Positions 44,399 through 55,099 of a stretch of 64,000 nucleotides of DNA are shown here, in pieces; position 1 is the stretch's first letter, and each line of letters begins with the position of its first letter. The notes beneath the pieces are model-generated. The model was not told the origin of the DNA and searched no databases. It saw nothing but the letters and a program-made list of their open reading frames with translations. Origin of the DNA: Macrocystis pyrifera (Eukaryota; Sar; Phaeophyceae; Laminariales; Laminariaceae). The translations under genes were made by a program, and so were the position numbers. The DNA lies in the NCBI GenBank assembly GCA_031763025.1, contig JASSKH010000023.1, forward strand, positions 4,305,501-4,369,500, written 5' to 3'.

Positions 44399-45177
44399 CC
44401 GTATCTACGTAATATCAATACCAAGTACCAGGTATTACACAGGAGAGGCATACGTACAGCACAACAGCAGTGTAGTACCCGATATTACTCGTGTAATACT
44501 GGCAAGATTTACGAATAGTACTACCCGTTTGTAGGTCATGTGCCCCGGTGGATACGAGAAACCTTGAAACTGAAACTGTATACCCTTAACACCCGCACCC
44601 CTCCAAGTATCCGCAAACAAGTATTAATAACACTAACTATTAATAACTGCTGCTACTAGCTGTGGATCGTGCGGGTTTAGAGAGTTCCTGCGTACAGTAG
44701 TACACAACAACTGTTCCAGTAGTAGTAGTAGTAGTAGTAGTAGAGATAAGAACGGTGGAATATGTTTTTTTCAAAGATGTACCCAGGTAGTAACCGTTGA
44801 TGGTACTCGTGGGTGTTTTATGTGTGAACGGAGAATATCTGCCCACAAAATATGCGAAAACCTTGTAGGGCACTCCTGGCCTGGTACTAAGTGCTTTTAC
44901 CGCGGGACGTATATCATGCCGCGGGGGAGTCACGGGATTCGGGACGATCGACCCGTCCCGTCATAATATAAAGTTGCAATCCCGCTTCCGTCGAACCTGA
45001 CACCGCGCCGATTTTGATTTTCCGTTCCTGTCCGAACTGATACTACCGTGTGAGAATCATCAATATCCCGCTCCAGTCCAATCAAGTTCCGCGGACTTTC
45101 AACTATAATAATACCATGACATATCCCATGTTTTTCCACCCCACGCCGGGCAAATCAATGGAGCAAGTTATTATGAG

Positions 45178-45305
45178 GTCTGCCATCCGACCATGTGCAG
45201 CATGAGCTTCACCGTTGATCAATCAAAACATTCCTGAAAGAAGAAATACCCAAAGGAAACCTATGTACAAGGTCCACCAATGTTCTATGTCTACTTCCTT
45301 TATGC
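45178..45305 (+). repeat. Repeat family 3 copy, left flank of the LINE
   Basis: CTGCCATCCGACCATGTGCA, GCATGAGCTTCACCGTTGAT, CAATCAAAACATTCCTGAAA and GGAAACCTATGTACAAGGTC. It forms a direct repeat with 47836-47960 on the other side of the LINE, more than 80% alike by eye. Confidence 0.75.
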
Positions 45306-45605
45306 TTTATCTACGATACTCTAGGTGTTGTCTTTACTCCCTCCTATATCTTACCATGTACTCGCTACTTTCTATTCTTAAATCCTAAGCCGCATCCAAG
45401 CTCCATCCCCGCGCCATCGGTGTGGGTCTGTCATCTCCCCCCCCCCTGCTCCTTCTCGATTCCTGTCGACCCCTAAGCTGGAGTCTAAATCGCGATACCC
45501 TCCTCGAAATGGCGACCTGTGTAGGCACCGACACGATTTGGAGTAGGCGTTCCTTCACCAATCCTTTCCTTTCCATCGACCCACCATCCCCCCCCCCACG
45601 ACACT

Positions 45606-46193
45606 AGCTGCCCGCTGGTCGATGAACTTACTGCCCTCTACCCCGAGACGCCCAAAGCTTTCCACCGCCAAAGTGACAAGTTTGTGACTCCGTTCGTCAA
45701 AGGACACATGTCCCGGACGAGCGTAGTGTTGGCGCTTGCGCGCCTCGGAGGTAGAGGCAGCTGATCCATCGTGATTGGCACTGCCTGCTCGCAGGTGTAT
45801 CTGCGCTTGGGGGTCAGCATGGGTGAACTCTATCAGGATGGACTTCTCCCTATACTCCCCACTAGGAGCATCCCGTAGACCTCCTCTCCTGACGACAATG
45901 TCCACCCGCAGATTCTGGTCTGTGGTGAACGGTTCGCCGCTTTCCACTTGGTGCGGAATTCCCAGCCGTTTCAAAGTGCGGGACATCGCGCGGACGAGCG
46001 GTTGGTGTTGGGGTACTTGTGCCCCTGCTCTGGGACAGATGCGTGCGTAGCGAGTGTCCACGTCAACTGCATTGCGGCAGGGGCACACCTCACTGCCACG
46101 TGTTCCTCTATCCCAATGAACCGCCTTCCCATGCCCACAAACTCTTCTGCGCGAATGACCCGGAGTGAGTCCGTTGGTCTCGCCCGAAGGCAT
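45606..46193 (-). pseudogene. LINE C-terminal Cys-rich and restriction-like endonuclease domain
   Basis: In another frame: VCPCRNAVDVDTRYARICPR fits the C-x-C...C...H zinc-binding segment that precedes such nucleases, with H supplied by QHQPLV. The usual H after Gly-Asp is replaced (TRYA). Then come LRVDIVVRRGG, SILIEFTHADP and a Lys in ARKRQHYA, a plausible D-x(n)-E-x(n)-K nuclease core, and LAVESFGRLGVEGSKFIDQ. In this element class the domain nicks the target DNA. The end of the frame runs past 45606 into non-homologous sequence. Confidence 0.7.
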
Positions 46194-46689
46194 GCCGTGG
46201 CTCCTGCCTCCTGTAGGCTCCTGTAGCGAGGGCTTTGGTTTCGGTTCCCCCCATAGGGTCGCCCGGTCCGGGGGGGCGTGCTGTCTCCGGGAGCTCCTCC
46301 AGCGAGGCAGCGTGGGCTGCGTGCCGACGTTGGTATACGAGCTTGCCCAACTTCTGTTGAACTTTGCGTGAATTCGTGGTTATGGCGTCGTGTGCAGCCA
46401 GCACGTCGGCCTCTGGGGGTCTTGGGGCCAGGTCCCCCTCTTCGCCTAGACCCCATTCCAACCAAGATTCGGGGACGATGCCCGCCATCGCTTCCTGTGA
46501 CACCCCCCACGTATCCCTAATCTTCCGCAGGCTGTCTCCCAGCTGAGCAATGATGCTCGATTCTGGGAGCCCCCTCTTCAACTCATCGCCTAACGGGCCT
46601 GTGAGGTCTGCTAGGACCTCCGGCAAGGTCCCTACCCTGCTTCCGATGGATGCCGACATTCTCCTTGCTTCTGTCGACGGCAGCCCCAA
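46150..46689 (-). pseudogene. LINE linker region
   Basis: Same frame as the previous part, directly after the TGA. It contains MGLPSTEARRMSASIGSRVG and later LPETARPPGPGDPMGGTE. No catalytic motif was seen. It joins the thumb-like part to the nuclease. Confidence 0.55.
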
Positions 46690-46695
46690 CCCTCA

Positions 46696-47154
46696 CGCTC
46701 CCGTAGAAAGGTGTGCTTGGGCTTGTTGGTAAGGTTTGAGAGTCAGCCGACTATCCGGGCACCCCTCCTGGAAAAACGGTTGTGCCTCCGCTGCTCCCGG
46801 TAGTTCGAGGGTTTTCTCGTACGCCCACTGCGCTCCGTTGTCTGATCTTTTACATGCTTCGAGGGACAACCCCGGGTACAGAGCCCTTTCGAGGTAACTC
46901 GTCCGTTGCCCGAGAGATTCGACGGTGATGAGGGCCGCCGCTTGTTTGTCGGGCATGTTAGCGAGGCAGCGCGCAAGGTGGTCCGCGCCCCCATCCCTCA
47001 CTACCTCCATTGCTTGCCCCCGCACGAATGTTTCCGTGCCGATCGGGACACCCACCACCGTCACCCCTCCTTCGTCTGCGATGCGGACCTCAACGCTTTC
47101 AAGGAGCGAAATATCCCTCATCGTCGGGGCGTGCCCTTTTAGTGGTAGTGCCAC
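46696..47154 (-). pseudogene. LINE segment after the RT palm (thumb-like)
   Basis: Continues from the RT after a frameshift with GVTVVGVPIGTETFVRG and DHLARCLANMPDKQAAALIT, then SLGQRTSYLERALYPGLSLE. The pattern V-x-G-x-P-x-G followed by helix-rich residues is usual after motif C in this type of LINE. Ends at TGA 46693-46695. Confidence 0.65.
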
Positions 47155-47177
47155 TGTTTTGGCGGCGTTGATGTCGT

Positions 47178-47816
47178 CTAGCTCTCGTCGAGGGAAGGCG
47201 AAAGTCTAATCGTGTTGGCCGTGATCTCTGTAAGGCCGAGAGAGACATCGTCCATGCATACGAAGGCTTCCACTCCTTCTCTCTCGAATTCCTGCCGGAA
47301 TCGCTTCAGCCCCGGTCGCAACGCCATGCAGAACATTGCTGGCCTCATGGGGTCCCCTTGCTGGACACCGCTGGAGCAAGCGATCGTCCTGGTCTCTCCT
47401 GAGTCCATCCGGAAAAACACGTCGGCTGGTCTTGTGCCGTAGCACTTGGCCACTAAAGGCGAAAGCGCTGGCACGCATTTTTCCACCTCTTCTAGCACCG
47501 CCGTCCTTTTCACGGTGTTGAAGGCGTTGGAGCAGTCCGTGAGAGCAAGCCAGTTGCCCGTCTCGTGTAGCATCCTAGCCCTCAATCTCGCATGCTCCAC
47601 TCCCCCGGGTACGGCGACCCCAAATTGCCTCACCTCTCGGTTTACCTCCTCCAACCGCGGTCGCCCCTGTCGCATAGCCCCTGCGGTGATGAGCCACCTC
47701 CATATCATACCCATGCAAACCGGCCGGCAGTTTTCCCGCAACTCAATGAGAGGCTCGACTGCAGTAAGAGCTGCCAGAACTCTGGCGGGAACGCGTCCAG
47801 CTCGTCGACGATTCAA
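47178..47816 (-). pseudogene. LINE reverse transcriptase domain
   Basis: 212 codons, 5' truncated. Family landmarks are LALTDCSNAFNTVKR (motif A, Asp present), SSGVQQGDPMRPAMFCMALR (motif B) and AFVCMDDVSLGL (motif C). The usual Tyr or Ala-Tyr before the x-D-D is replaced, leaving C-M-D-D. Both catalytic Asp of motif C are present. The reading frame is lost soon after motif C, so the protein is inactive as read. Confidence 0.8.
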
Positions 47817-47835
47817 ATTGTTACTGACATTATTA

Positions 47836-47960
47836 GGCTTGCCATCCGATAGTGTGCAGCATGAGCTTCACCGTTGATCAATCAAAACATTCCTGAGAGA
47901 AGAAATACCCGGATACAAAGGAAACCTGTGCACAAGGTCTATCTATCTTTTATGTATTGA
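47836..47960 (+). repeat. Repeat family 3 copy, right flank of the LINE
   Basis: CTTGCCATCCGATAGTGTGC, AGCATGAGCTTCACCGTTGA, TCAATCAAAACATTCCTGAG and AAACCTGTGCACAAGGTC, directly after the truncated 5' end of the LINE. Confidence 0.75.
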
Positions 47961-48518
47961 TGATCATATCCCGCATCCCGCTCGTAAGGGTCCTGTGCTT
48001 TTCTTTGTCGCAAACGGTATTATTCCATTGTGTGCCCCCGTACGTAGGTCAGCAGAGTTCTACATATATATATAAGTATGTGTATTCGGAGTGTACTGGA
48101 CGTTGCAAAAGTCACGAAGACCTTCTTCGTACGTGTATATACTACGCATATTTTTTATATTATTAATCTTGCGATCGGACGATGTGTCGTACATGTTCCA
48201 TTCCACCTTGTTGAACAGAATGCGACACGTCGCACGCAGCAGTATTAGGTATAGCGCATATTCTCCTTCCACACATACAGCACGCAGCAGTGTTAAGATC
48301 AGAGGCGTGTTCTAAGGCTTTTAAGAGTTGGTGGGTGTTTTTTTCATAAGGTCTTAGTCCGTTGGGGTACTGGTAGAAGGGTCACAAATCAGCTATCCAC
48401 TCTATAATAATCCTTATGACTTATCTTATAACACCCCCCCCCCCCGGAACAGCCGGGTCCTTGGTCTTCGTGTGGGGCCGTACGTGCCTATACTCTGAAG
48501 CCTTTAGTTTTTAGCAAT

Positions 48519-48694
48519 CTCTGGGGACCCAGGAAGAAAAGTGTTTTTATCACATTCTTGACATGAGTATTCAATGAGGAAATTCGCTCTTCGTTTTCAT
48601 GGTGGACGTGAGATTCGAACTCACGACCAACGACCCATGTCCTGCCGTCAACGCCATTTTTGTTAAGTTCTTAATTCGTTGAGCTACTTACTGG
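48519..48694 (-). mobile_element. SINE-like family 2, copy b (most complete)
   Basis: The minus strand starts AGTAAGTAGCTCAACGAATT (A box TAGCTCAACGA), continues TGGCGTTGACGGCAGGACAT, then GAGTTCGAATCTC (B box) and CACGTCCACCA, and a 90-bp body ending near CCTGGGTCCCCAGA. The tRNA-like head is about 92 nt long. Confidence 0.7.
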
Positions 48695-48719
48695 TAAAGT
48701 AAAGTAAACCAATCTCAAT

Positions 48720-49430
48720 CTACACCAGGTAAGCCCTATAACAAGCGCAAATAAAGATATATTGTGGTTCATGCATTACAAATAAGACAGCGGGGGGGGG
48801 TGAGGGGTGGTGAGGCTGTAGATGGACCTCGAGGTCATACACCAAACACACCGCGGGGGGGGTCAAGAGAGTGGGGGGGGGCGCAGCCCTCCGACGACAC
48901 CCCGTCCGTGTGGGTGTCGTGCCAAACGCCATCAAGTAAGTAGTAGGTCTCTCCGCCCTCGTGTGAGCAGCCCTCTGGATTACTATTATATTGATGAGAT
49001 CTGTGCACCCAACTACCTGGCAGAATGTTGCAACGACTGAAGAGTGTCTGAAGCAGGCGAACTCTCTCATCATGGTCCTGAAGGCCGATGTACGGGCGTT
49101 GAACTCGCTCGTGCGCTGTGAGATTGTGTTTGCTCCGTCGGGGGCAGGCAGAAATTCAGAAACGTATTTCCCGAGTGAAGTGGCGCGCAGGTATGATATC
49201 GGGTAACGCTTCGCACGAAGCCAACAGGAAGCGAAGTACATGGATGGGCTGATCAGCATGTTAGTTATTCGTTCCGCTAGAATCATTATTTTATAAAAAA
49301 AAGCGAGAAATAACTACTACCTGTAATATTATTATTGTATTTATATCACACATGGCAGGATGTGGTATATATACCGTAGATAGAGTTATATCTACGACTT
49401 GACCACGCGTATATCGTATACCTGGTACCA
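48720..49430. other. Intergenic, possible coding scrap, not assigned
   Basis: A GGGG-rich block (48791-48890) is followed by a stretch open on both strands (about 48990-49206). The plus strand reads LKADVRALNSLVRCEIVFAP. I recognise no family and see no exon borders. Confidence 0.3.
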
Positions 49431-49434
49431 TGTA

Positions 49435-50660
49435 TGTATATACAACAACCAACGCAATCTCGAAGAAATAGTCTCACTGGGATCTGTTATCATCGAGCGT
49501 ACCGGAGTCGCCTACCACCAGAGCTTGGCCCGCGACCACCTTGCCTACTGCGACTTGGCGACAGACCGCCTGCAGAGCGCATACGATATCGTTCGCGAAC
49601 ACCACGTCCTCACTGTTGCTCGCGTGAACCGCCGCAACTCCGCCCTCTCCGACGCTCTGCGTCCGGTCCCCAAATTCGACGTTGGCGGTTGGGTGTGGGT
49701 GCACAATACGGCGGCCACCATCCGCCAGGGCGCGAAACCCGACACGGACGCCAAGGTCCTCAAGGCCAAACTCTCACTCAATTGGACGGGCCCCCACAAA
49801 GTTCTCGCAGTTGACCCCTGCTCCCCAGCGGACACCCCGGGCGGATCTCCTCTCGGAGCAACGCTCTTGTATTGGAATCGTCCTTCCGATATGCTCGGCG
49901 CTGAGGCTCGCCGGCGCGTATCACTTCAACGCTGCAAGCCCTGTGCCAACCCCCACGACCGTGGCGACATGCCGAAGTATTTGCCGGCGGGATTGACGCA
50001 ATACGTGCTCAACAACTTCTCCAAGAAATTCCCCCCCGTACCACGTCACCCAGGACGACGTTTCGATCCCTCTTCAACGACTCGAAGTGGAAAAGATTAC
50101 CGGACACCAATCGGTTAGAGTTCGAGGTGGCGTCATCGCGGTTTTATACGAACGCACTGGACAGGACTATCCCGTCCATCTTGGGAATGAGAAATGGACC
50201 TTCAGCTTTCTCAGCCACGATTTTTTTCGCTACTGGGCCGGCACCCCGAACCAGCACCGCCAAACCAACCGCCTGTACCGTCGAATGAGAATCGGCGCGG
50301 CACAACGGGAGGTTTCTCGGAGCAACGGCGAGCGGTTTCTGGCACCCGGCTATGGCTGCGTTGGCTTCGCCGATACTGCAACACCGTGCTTCCCAACGGG
50401 GCCCACTTTTGGTACTAGGGCGACGACGGTCTGTGGTGGCTCGGGAAATCAGCGCGACTACGTCAACGGATGGAGTATTTTTGGTTCGATTTTTGGACGA
50501 CCCGGGACTGATCAAGCTTCCTCTTTCTCCGGCGCGCTACACGACTTTGACGAAAGCTGTACGAGGTTCTTGGTGTCTGCAAATTCACTTGGCTAGCGCG
50601 TTTGCACGGGGGGTCCAGCGTAACGTAGATGAATCTCGAGGCGCCGTCGTGGATAGCTGA
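49435..50660 (+). pseudogene. C-terminal part of a Ty3-type chromodomain integrase polyprotein, frameshifted
   Basis: The first frame (to about 50025) begins after the integrase core with LATDRLQSAYDIVREHHVL, then FDVGGWVWVHNT, KLSLNWTGPHKVLAV (the GPF/Y-type SH3 fold) and MPKYLPAGLTQYVLNNFSKK. A shift then gives a chromodomain-like segment LEVEKITGHQSVRVRGG, continuing in a further frame with WERE-type residues. A third frame ends with STDGVFLVRFLDDPGLIKLP, resembling the Tudor-like tail of some stramenopile elements. The zinc finger, catalytic core, RT and both LTRs are absent. At least two shifts make it dead. Its middle matches the minus-strand fragment at 26408. Confidence 0.75.
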
Positions 50661-51035
50661 CTTTCGCTTCTCGGCTGCGCTCGATATATTTTTTCTTGTC
50701 GTTTCCCTAGATTTGTGGGGGCGGTTTTTTCTACTTCTTGACGTTTTCCGAGTTTTCGGGTCGGAGTTTTTTCTGCTAGGTGTGTTTCTGGCTTGTTTTT
50801 TTTCTTGAGCAGGGTCGGGGATGGTTCTGCGTATTTTGTCCTGCCTACCCCCCCCGCTCAGTGTCGGGGCTGGTTTGGGTAATCGAGTCACTCATTTGTG
50901 GCACAGGACGCGTTTCCAGAGCTGTGGGCTGGGTTCAGGTGGTTTTTGGCGTACTCCGTGTTATTTTTCTTCTCGTTTTTGGTATTCACTTTTCGTTTTT
51001 CCATGCAACTTCCTCGCCCTCCCCCCCCCCGTTGC

Positions 51036-51165
51036 GGGTGGCATGGCGATCGCTTTCGTTGACGATCGCCACCCTCACGGTGGAAAGCTTTGGGCGCCTC
51101 GGAAAGGAATGCAGCGATCTGATTGATCAGATAGCGGCAAGTACTGTCGGAGGGACAGACGGATC
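51036..51165 (+). pseudogene. Second fragment of the LINE nuclease C-terminus
   Basis: The plus strand reads LSLTIATLTVESFGRLGKEC then SDLIDQIAASTVGG. This aligns to LVTLAVESFGRLGVEGSKFI and DQRAASVVGG of the LINE at 45.6 kb. Only the last 40 or so residues are present, downstream of a C-rich stretch. Confidence 0.7.
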
Positions 51166-51229
51166 CCCTTCGTACGTAATTTCTTGCTATTAATAGTAAG
51201 GATATATATTGGGTATTGGTTAACCTTTT

Positions 51230-51295
51230 CTACCAATACTAGCTCAACAGAGTAAGACCTTAATCTAATATGGCGTCGACGGCAGGACGTTCAGA
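51230..51295 (+). repeat. SINE-like family 2, 5' fragment
   Basis: TACCAATACTAGCTCAACAG, AGTAAGACCTTAATCTAATA and TGGCGTCGACGGCAGGACGT match the head of copy b up to just before the B box. Confidence 0.5.
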
Positions 51296-51713
51296 GGCGC
51301 CGGGTTGCCAGGCGGCGATGGGGCAGACGCGGCCGGATCAGTGATCACATCGGCGGAATATTTCCCCTGTAAAGTGCTCGTCGGGGGAGGAGCGCGATGG
51401 GCGACAATCGTCGCTGCAGCGGGGGCTTCTGCAGAGTCCTGGCCTGAAAGGGAAGACGCGGCCGGAGCAGAGTGCTCACGCGGAATCTTCGCCCTGTAAA
51501 GTGCTCGTCGGGAGAGGAGCGCGCTGGGAACGGAGTAAGACCTTAATAACATATACAAGTTATTATGTTGTTTGTGTACATGCATTGTATTTGTACCACT
51601 TACCACACAGCTACTCGTACAAGTAGCTGAGCTATGGCTGTGTGGCTGTAATACGCGCGGTCAAATTGATCGTGAAACATGAAACGTGAAGCGCGCGACG
51701 CCGCGGAAAACGT

Positions 51714-51935
51714 GTGTCGAGGTTCTATTACAATCTGGGAAGTAGGATCTATCTGCAGGTTGATAGGCTGTTTAGGTATATTTTATTTTGGTTCCTGTTG
51801 GGATCAAAGTACGGGCGAAGACCCAACCCAACAACCCCTCACTCTAACCCAAACCCTCACCCTGGCCCCAAACCGCAGCCAACAAAACGGGCCTAAACTG
51901 GCCATAAACCTGACGGGTGCGCCGCGTTTGCATCG
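51714..51935 (+). repeat. Left arm of a 2-kb spaced inverted repeat
   Basis: TTTTGGTTCCTGTTGGGATC, ACGGGCGAAGACCCAACCCA, a degenerate CCCTAA-like block, then AAACCGCAGCCAACAAAACG. The complement of all of this is found in order at 53735-53885. Confidence 0.75.
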
Positions 51936-51952
51936 AACCAGGAAATTTCTCA

Positions 51953-52985
51953 ATTTTTTTTTATAAATTTTGAAATACGTCAGCTGTGAGTTCGACTGAT
52001 TACCTATTAATAGTTGATACTCAGCTTTGCAAGCTGCTTACGTCGTAATATGCCGGACGACGATTCCGAAGACTTCGGAATCGTGCAGACCGCGCTGGGC
52101 AATTTTCAATTTTCAAGTAGAAAAAACACCCGTAAAGATCCTACCTCCCAGATTGCAACACCTATTCTGTGTGTGGCTGTCGGCAGGTTGGCACTGCTGC
52201 GACGCCTTTGCAGTCGAGAGTCTTCGGCACTACTACGACTTGGTTGTGGGTTATTCGCTGGGATGGCGTTCAGTCATCATAACATTTTATAAGAAACTAA
52301 GAAAGCACGTCAGCTGTAAGTTCAACCGATCGGCAGATCGGTCGATACTCAACTTTGCAAGCTGCGTGAACCGCGCGCGTTTTCCATTATTTCCCTCGCG
52401 ATTGACTACTGGCCAGAGACTCTCCTGGATGCCACCAGGGTCGACGACACGATAATACTTATACAGCTGGTTCGATTTCCAATTGATTTCGGCCAGTACC
52501 ATTTCGCGCACTGAAACAGCAGATCGACACGTGAGGGCCGGGGGGTACACAAGACAGTCGAAAGTTGGTTTACAGCAGTTCACACGTGACATACACACCA
52601 AGACACCGGAAATCTTTAATACTCCCTGTAAATGTTGCAGCAGGTCTTGACGTACAAGTACGTGTTTTTGGTGAATCTCACTATCGTACATGTTCTTGGC
52701 CTCTTCTGCTCTTCTTGATATATGAAAAACACAGCAAGCACACACCTACCTGTAAAATAGCAGAAGAAGGTGATCCAACAGCACAGGAGAGGTGATGTTC
52801 GTGTTTTCTGCAGTTATATTATCTGACCCCAGACCCCCCGATTTCTCTTCTTCCAAGCTTTGCCTTTTCTCAGTTCTGTTTTGTTGCGGTTCTGTTGGGA
52901 GAGTGTTTTTTATAAATTTTGAAATACGTCAGCTGTGAGTTCGACTGATTAAATAGTTGTTGATGTCAACTTTGTGAACTTGTGA
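51953..52985 (+). repeat. Three direct copies of a roughly 90-bp repeat
   Basis: Copies near 51953-52045, 52283-52375 and 52907-52985 share AAATTTTGAAATACGTCAGC or its variant, TGTGAGTTCGACTGATT and ACTCAACTTTGCAAGCTG. The first has TATTAATA (52005-52012) where the third has a single TA. Confidence 0.7.
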
Positions 52986-53734
52986 ACTAACTGCTGTCGA
53001 ATATTCAAAATTAAAAAAACGGCTGGTTTCCACAAAAAAATGAAACCCAACGACCACGTCACGAACTCTGAATGAAGCGCGCTGGTTAGAGGCTTCGACC
53101 CACGCTAGTATCACAGCAGTGCTCACACCTCGGTTGGTGATATGTGGCGTGGGTGGGCCAGGTGCCTACTAAAAACATATTTAACAGCTAGTGTGTAGAA
53201 CAACAGAACAGACAGACGACAAAAAAGTCTTGATTCCTCTTCGTTGGCACAAAACAGAACTTTGTGAATGTTTTGACGAAGAGCGTAGGACGCCGTGCGC
53301 GGCCGACCTCTCGCCCCCTAGAACACGGATTCCAATTATACCTCCAAGAAGGCCATCATTTATACTCATTGGCCTTGCCCGGTACGAAGCTCGTTGACCG
53401 TGGGTGGATTATATGTCGAGATCGAAGGTCAATCGTCGCGTGACTGCGGCTGTGCGAGCTGCGAGCTGTGTCCCTTTCTTCTTGTTGTTTGCGGCGTGAT
53501 TTAGCGTGGTTCGCGTGGTGCAGCGATTTTATTGGAAGATGGCTCCTGTCGTTCGCGTTATTTCAGCCATTTGATTGGAAGATATAGCTGGCGTCAACTG
53601 CCCCGTGATATTTTAGACTTGCCAATCCGCAGTCTAAAAGAGTGCAGCGGGCAGTCACGCACTGCGTCATCACAGCTACACTCGTTGGTAGACACTGGTA
53701 CAGCAGCAGTATTTCCCCGTAGGTTTCGCAATCT

Positions 53735-53885
53735 GGGAGAAGGGATCTGTGGCCAGTTTTGGCCCGTTTTGGCTGCGGTTTGGGGTGGTCAGGGTTAGGG
53801 TTAGGGTTAGGGTTTGGGTTGGGTCTTCGCCCGTACCTTGATCCCAACAGGAACCAAAATACCTGAACAGCCTACCAACGTAAAG
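53735..53885 (-). repeat. Right arm of the inverted repeat, with TTAGGG run
   Basis: Complement of the 51714 arm. Here the telomere-like block is a cleaner AGGGTTAGGGTTAGGGTTAG. The 5' border next to CAATCTGGGAGAAGGGATC also occurs again at 53900-53945. Confidence 0.75.
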
Positions 53886-54255
53886 ATCCCTTTTCCCAGA
53901 TTGCTAGGAGACCTCAATAAAGATCCCCTCTCCCAGATTGCTAGGGGACCTCCCCTCTTGAGTGGGCAACAGAACAGTTGACTTTGCCGGACAAGCCCAA
54001 ACCAGCAAGAGAAATGGCAGCATGATGAATACAAGCACTCGTAAATAACCTCAACGAGAAACAACGCGGACGTGAGCAACGAGTGCGGCAGTACCTTTGG
54101 GAGCACGAGCCAATCATGTGAGTTGTGAGTTGAGTTGTGAGCCCCACCCCGGTACCAGAGCTGGCACGAGTGGGTACCAGTACAGGTTGCACACATATAT
54201 TTTAATAGTTTTTTTTTGTATTTCTTCTTTTTTCAGAAGTGCCTATCATCATCTC

Positions 54256-55020
54256 TCCACAAAATAAAGCTGATACTATTATTGCCAGAAGTCCCGTGAA
54301 CATGGACAACGGAAGCACGTCTGCCGCCTTCTTTTTTACGAGGACTTTTCGTTTTTCTGCTCCAGCTCCGAACGTTTCCATCGAGCCAACATTTGGCACA
54401 GGGCAGATATATGAGCTCCTTGATGCACTAGTCACACTTTAGTGTCCTCCTTCGGGGCGGACCTCGTCGCTGAAATTTTAAAATGTGGTTCCAGGCGCTT
54501 GAATTTCCAGTTGTTTTGTGCTGTACGAAGTAGTCAAGTATTTTTTTTCTGGTGCAGAACGAACGAGAAGGAGAAACGTACTGAATCGTGCTCGTGGCTT
54601 CTTGGTTCACCTCCTGGTCACATTCTGCACCAGAAAAAAGATACTTGGCTACAGCAGTACAAGAAACTGGAAATTGAAGCGCCTGGAACCACATAGCTTC
54701 TTGGTTCACCTCCTGGTCCTTCTGCACCAAAAAAAAAAAACTTCGCTACTGGAAATTCAAGCGCCTGGAACCACATTTAAAAACTTTATTGAAGAGGTCC
54801 GCCCCGACGGAGGACTATAAAAGTGCTATTGCTTTGACACACTCTCACGGGAGTACACGAAGGAGCTCATATCTGCCCTGCCAAATTTTGTCTCGATGGA
54901 AACGTTCGGAGCTGGAGCAGAAAAACGTACAGTCCTTGTGAAAAAAAAGGCGGCAAACGTGCTTCCATTCTCTATGTTTTCGGGACTTTTTTTGTTTGTC
55001 TGTTGTGTTTTGTGGGCAGT
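54256..55020. mobile_element. Fold-back element with nested duplications
   Basis: The left arm (54256-54530) and right arm (about 54735-55020) are imperfect complements over 270 bp. Examples are GCAGATATATGAGCTCCTTG against AAGGAGCTCATATCTGCC, and CTCCAGCTCCGAACGTTTCC against GGAAACGTTCGGAGCTGGAG. The centre holds two direct copies of GGTTCACCTCCTGGTC and of AAGCGCCTGGAACCACAT. No coding sequence was found. Confidence 0.75.
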
Positions 55021-55099
55021 GCAACACAGGTCGAGGTGCTATATCTGTGCACCAGTCGTCTTTGCACTTCAAACTCTTTGACGTCTTCACAAGCCTTGA

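Larger units (their letters stand above)
45606..47816 (-). mobile_element. Degenerate LINE with reverse transcriptase and restriction-like endonuclease
   Basis: The minus strand carries, in order, a reverse transcriptase, its thumb-like continuation, a linker and a C-terminal Cys-rich segment with a PD-(D/E)XK-type nuclease. Two frameshifts (near 47165 and 46150) and one TGA (46693) interrupt it. RT followed by a restriction-like endonuclease is the order of R2/CRE-type non-LTR elements. The two direct copies of repeat family 3 at its borders may mark its insertion into that repeat. Confidence 0.75.

Noticed and set aside
48720..49286. Opposing open frames of 188 (minus) and 71 (plus) codons
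   Set aside because: Neither shows a recognised motif. Overlapping frames on both strands over the same 200 bp give no way to choose. Noted only as unassigned.
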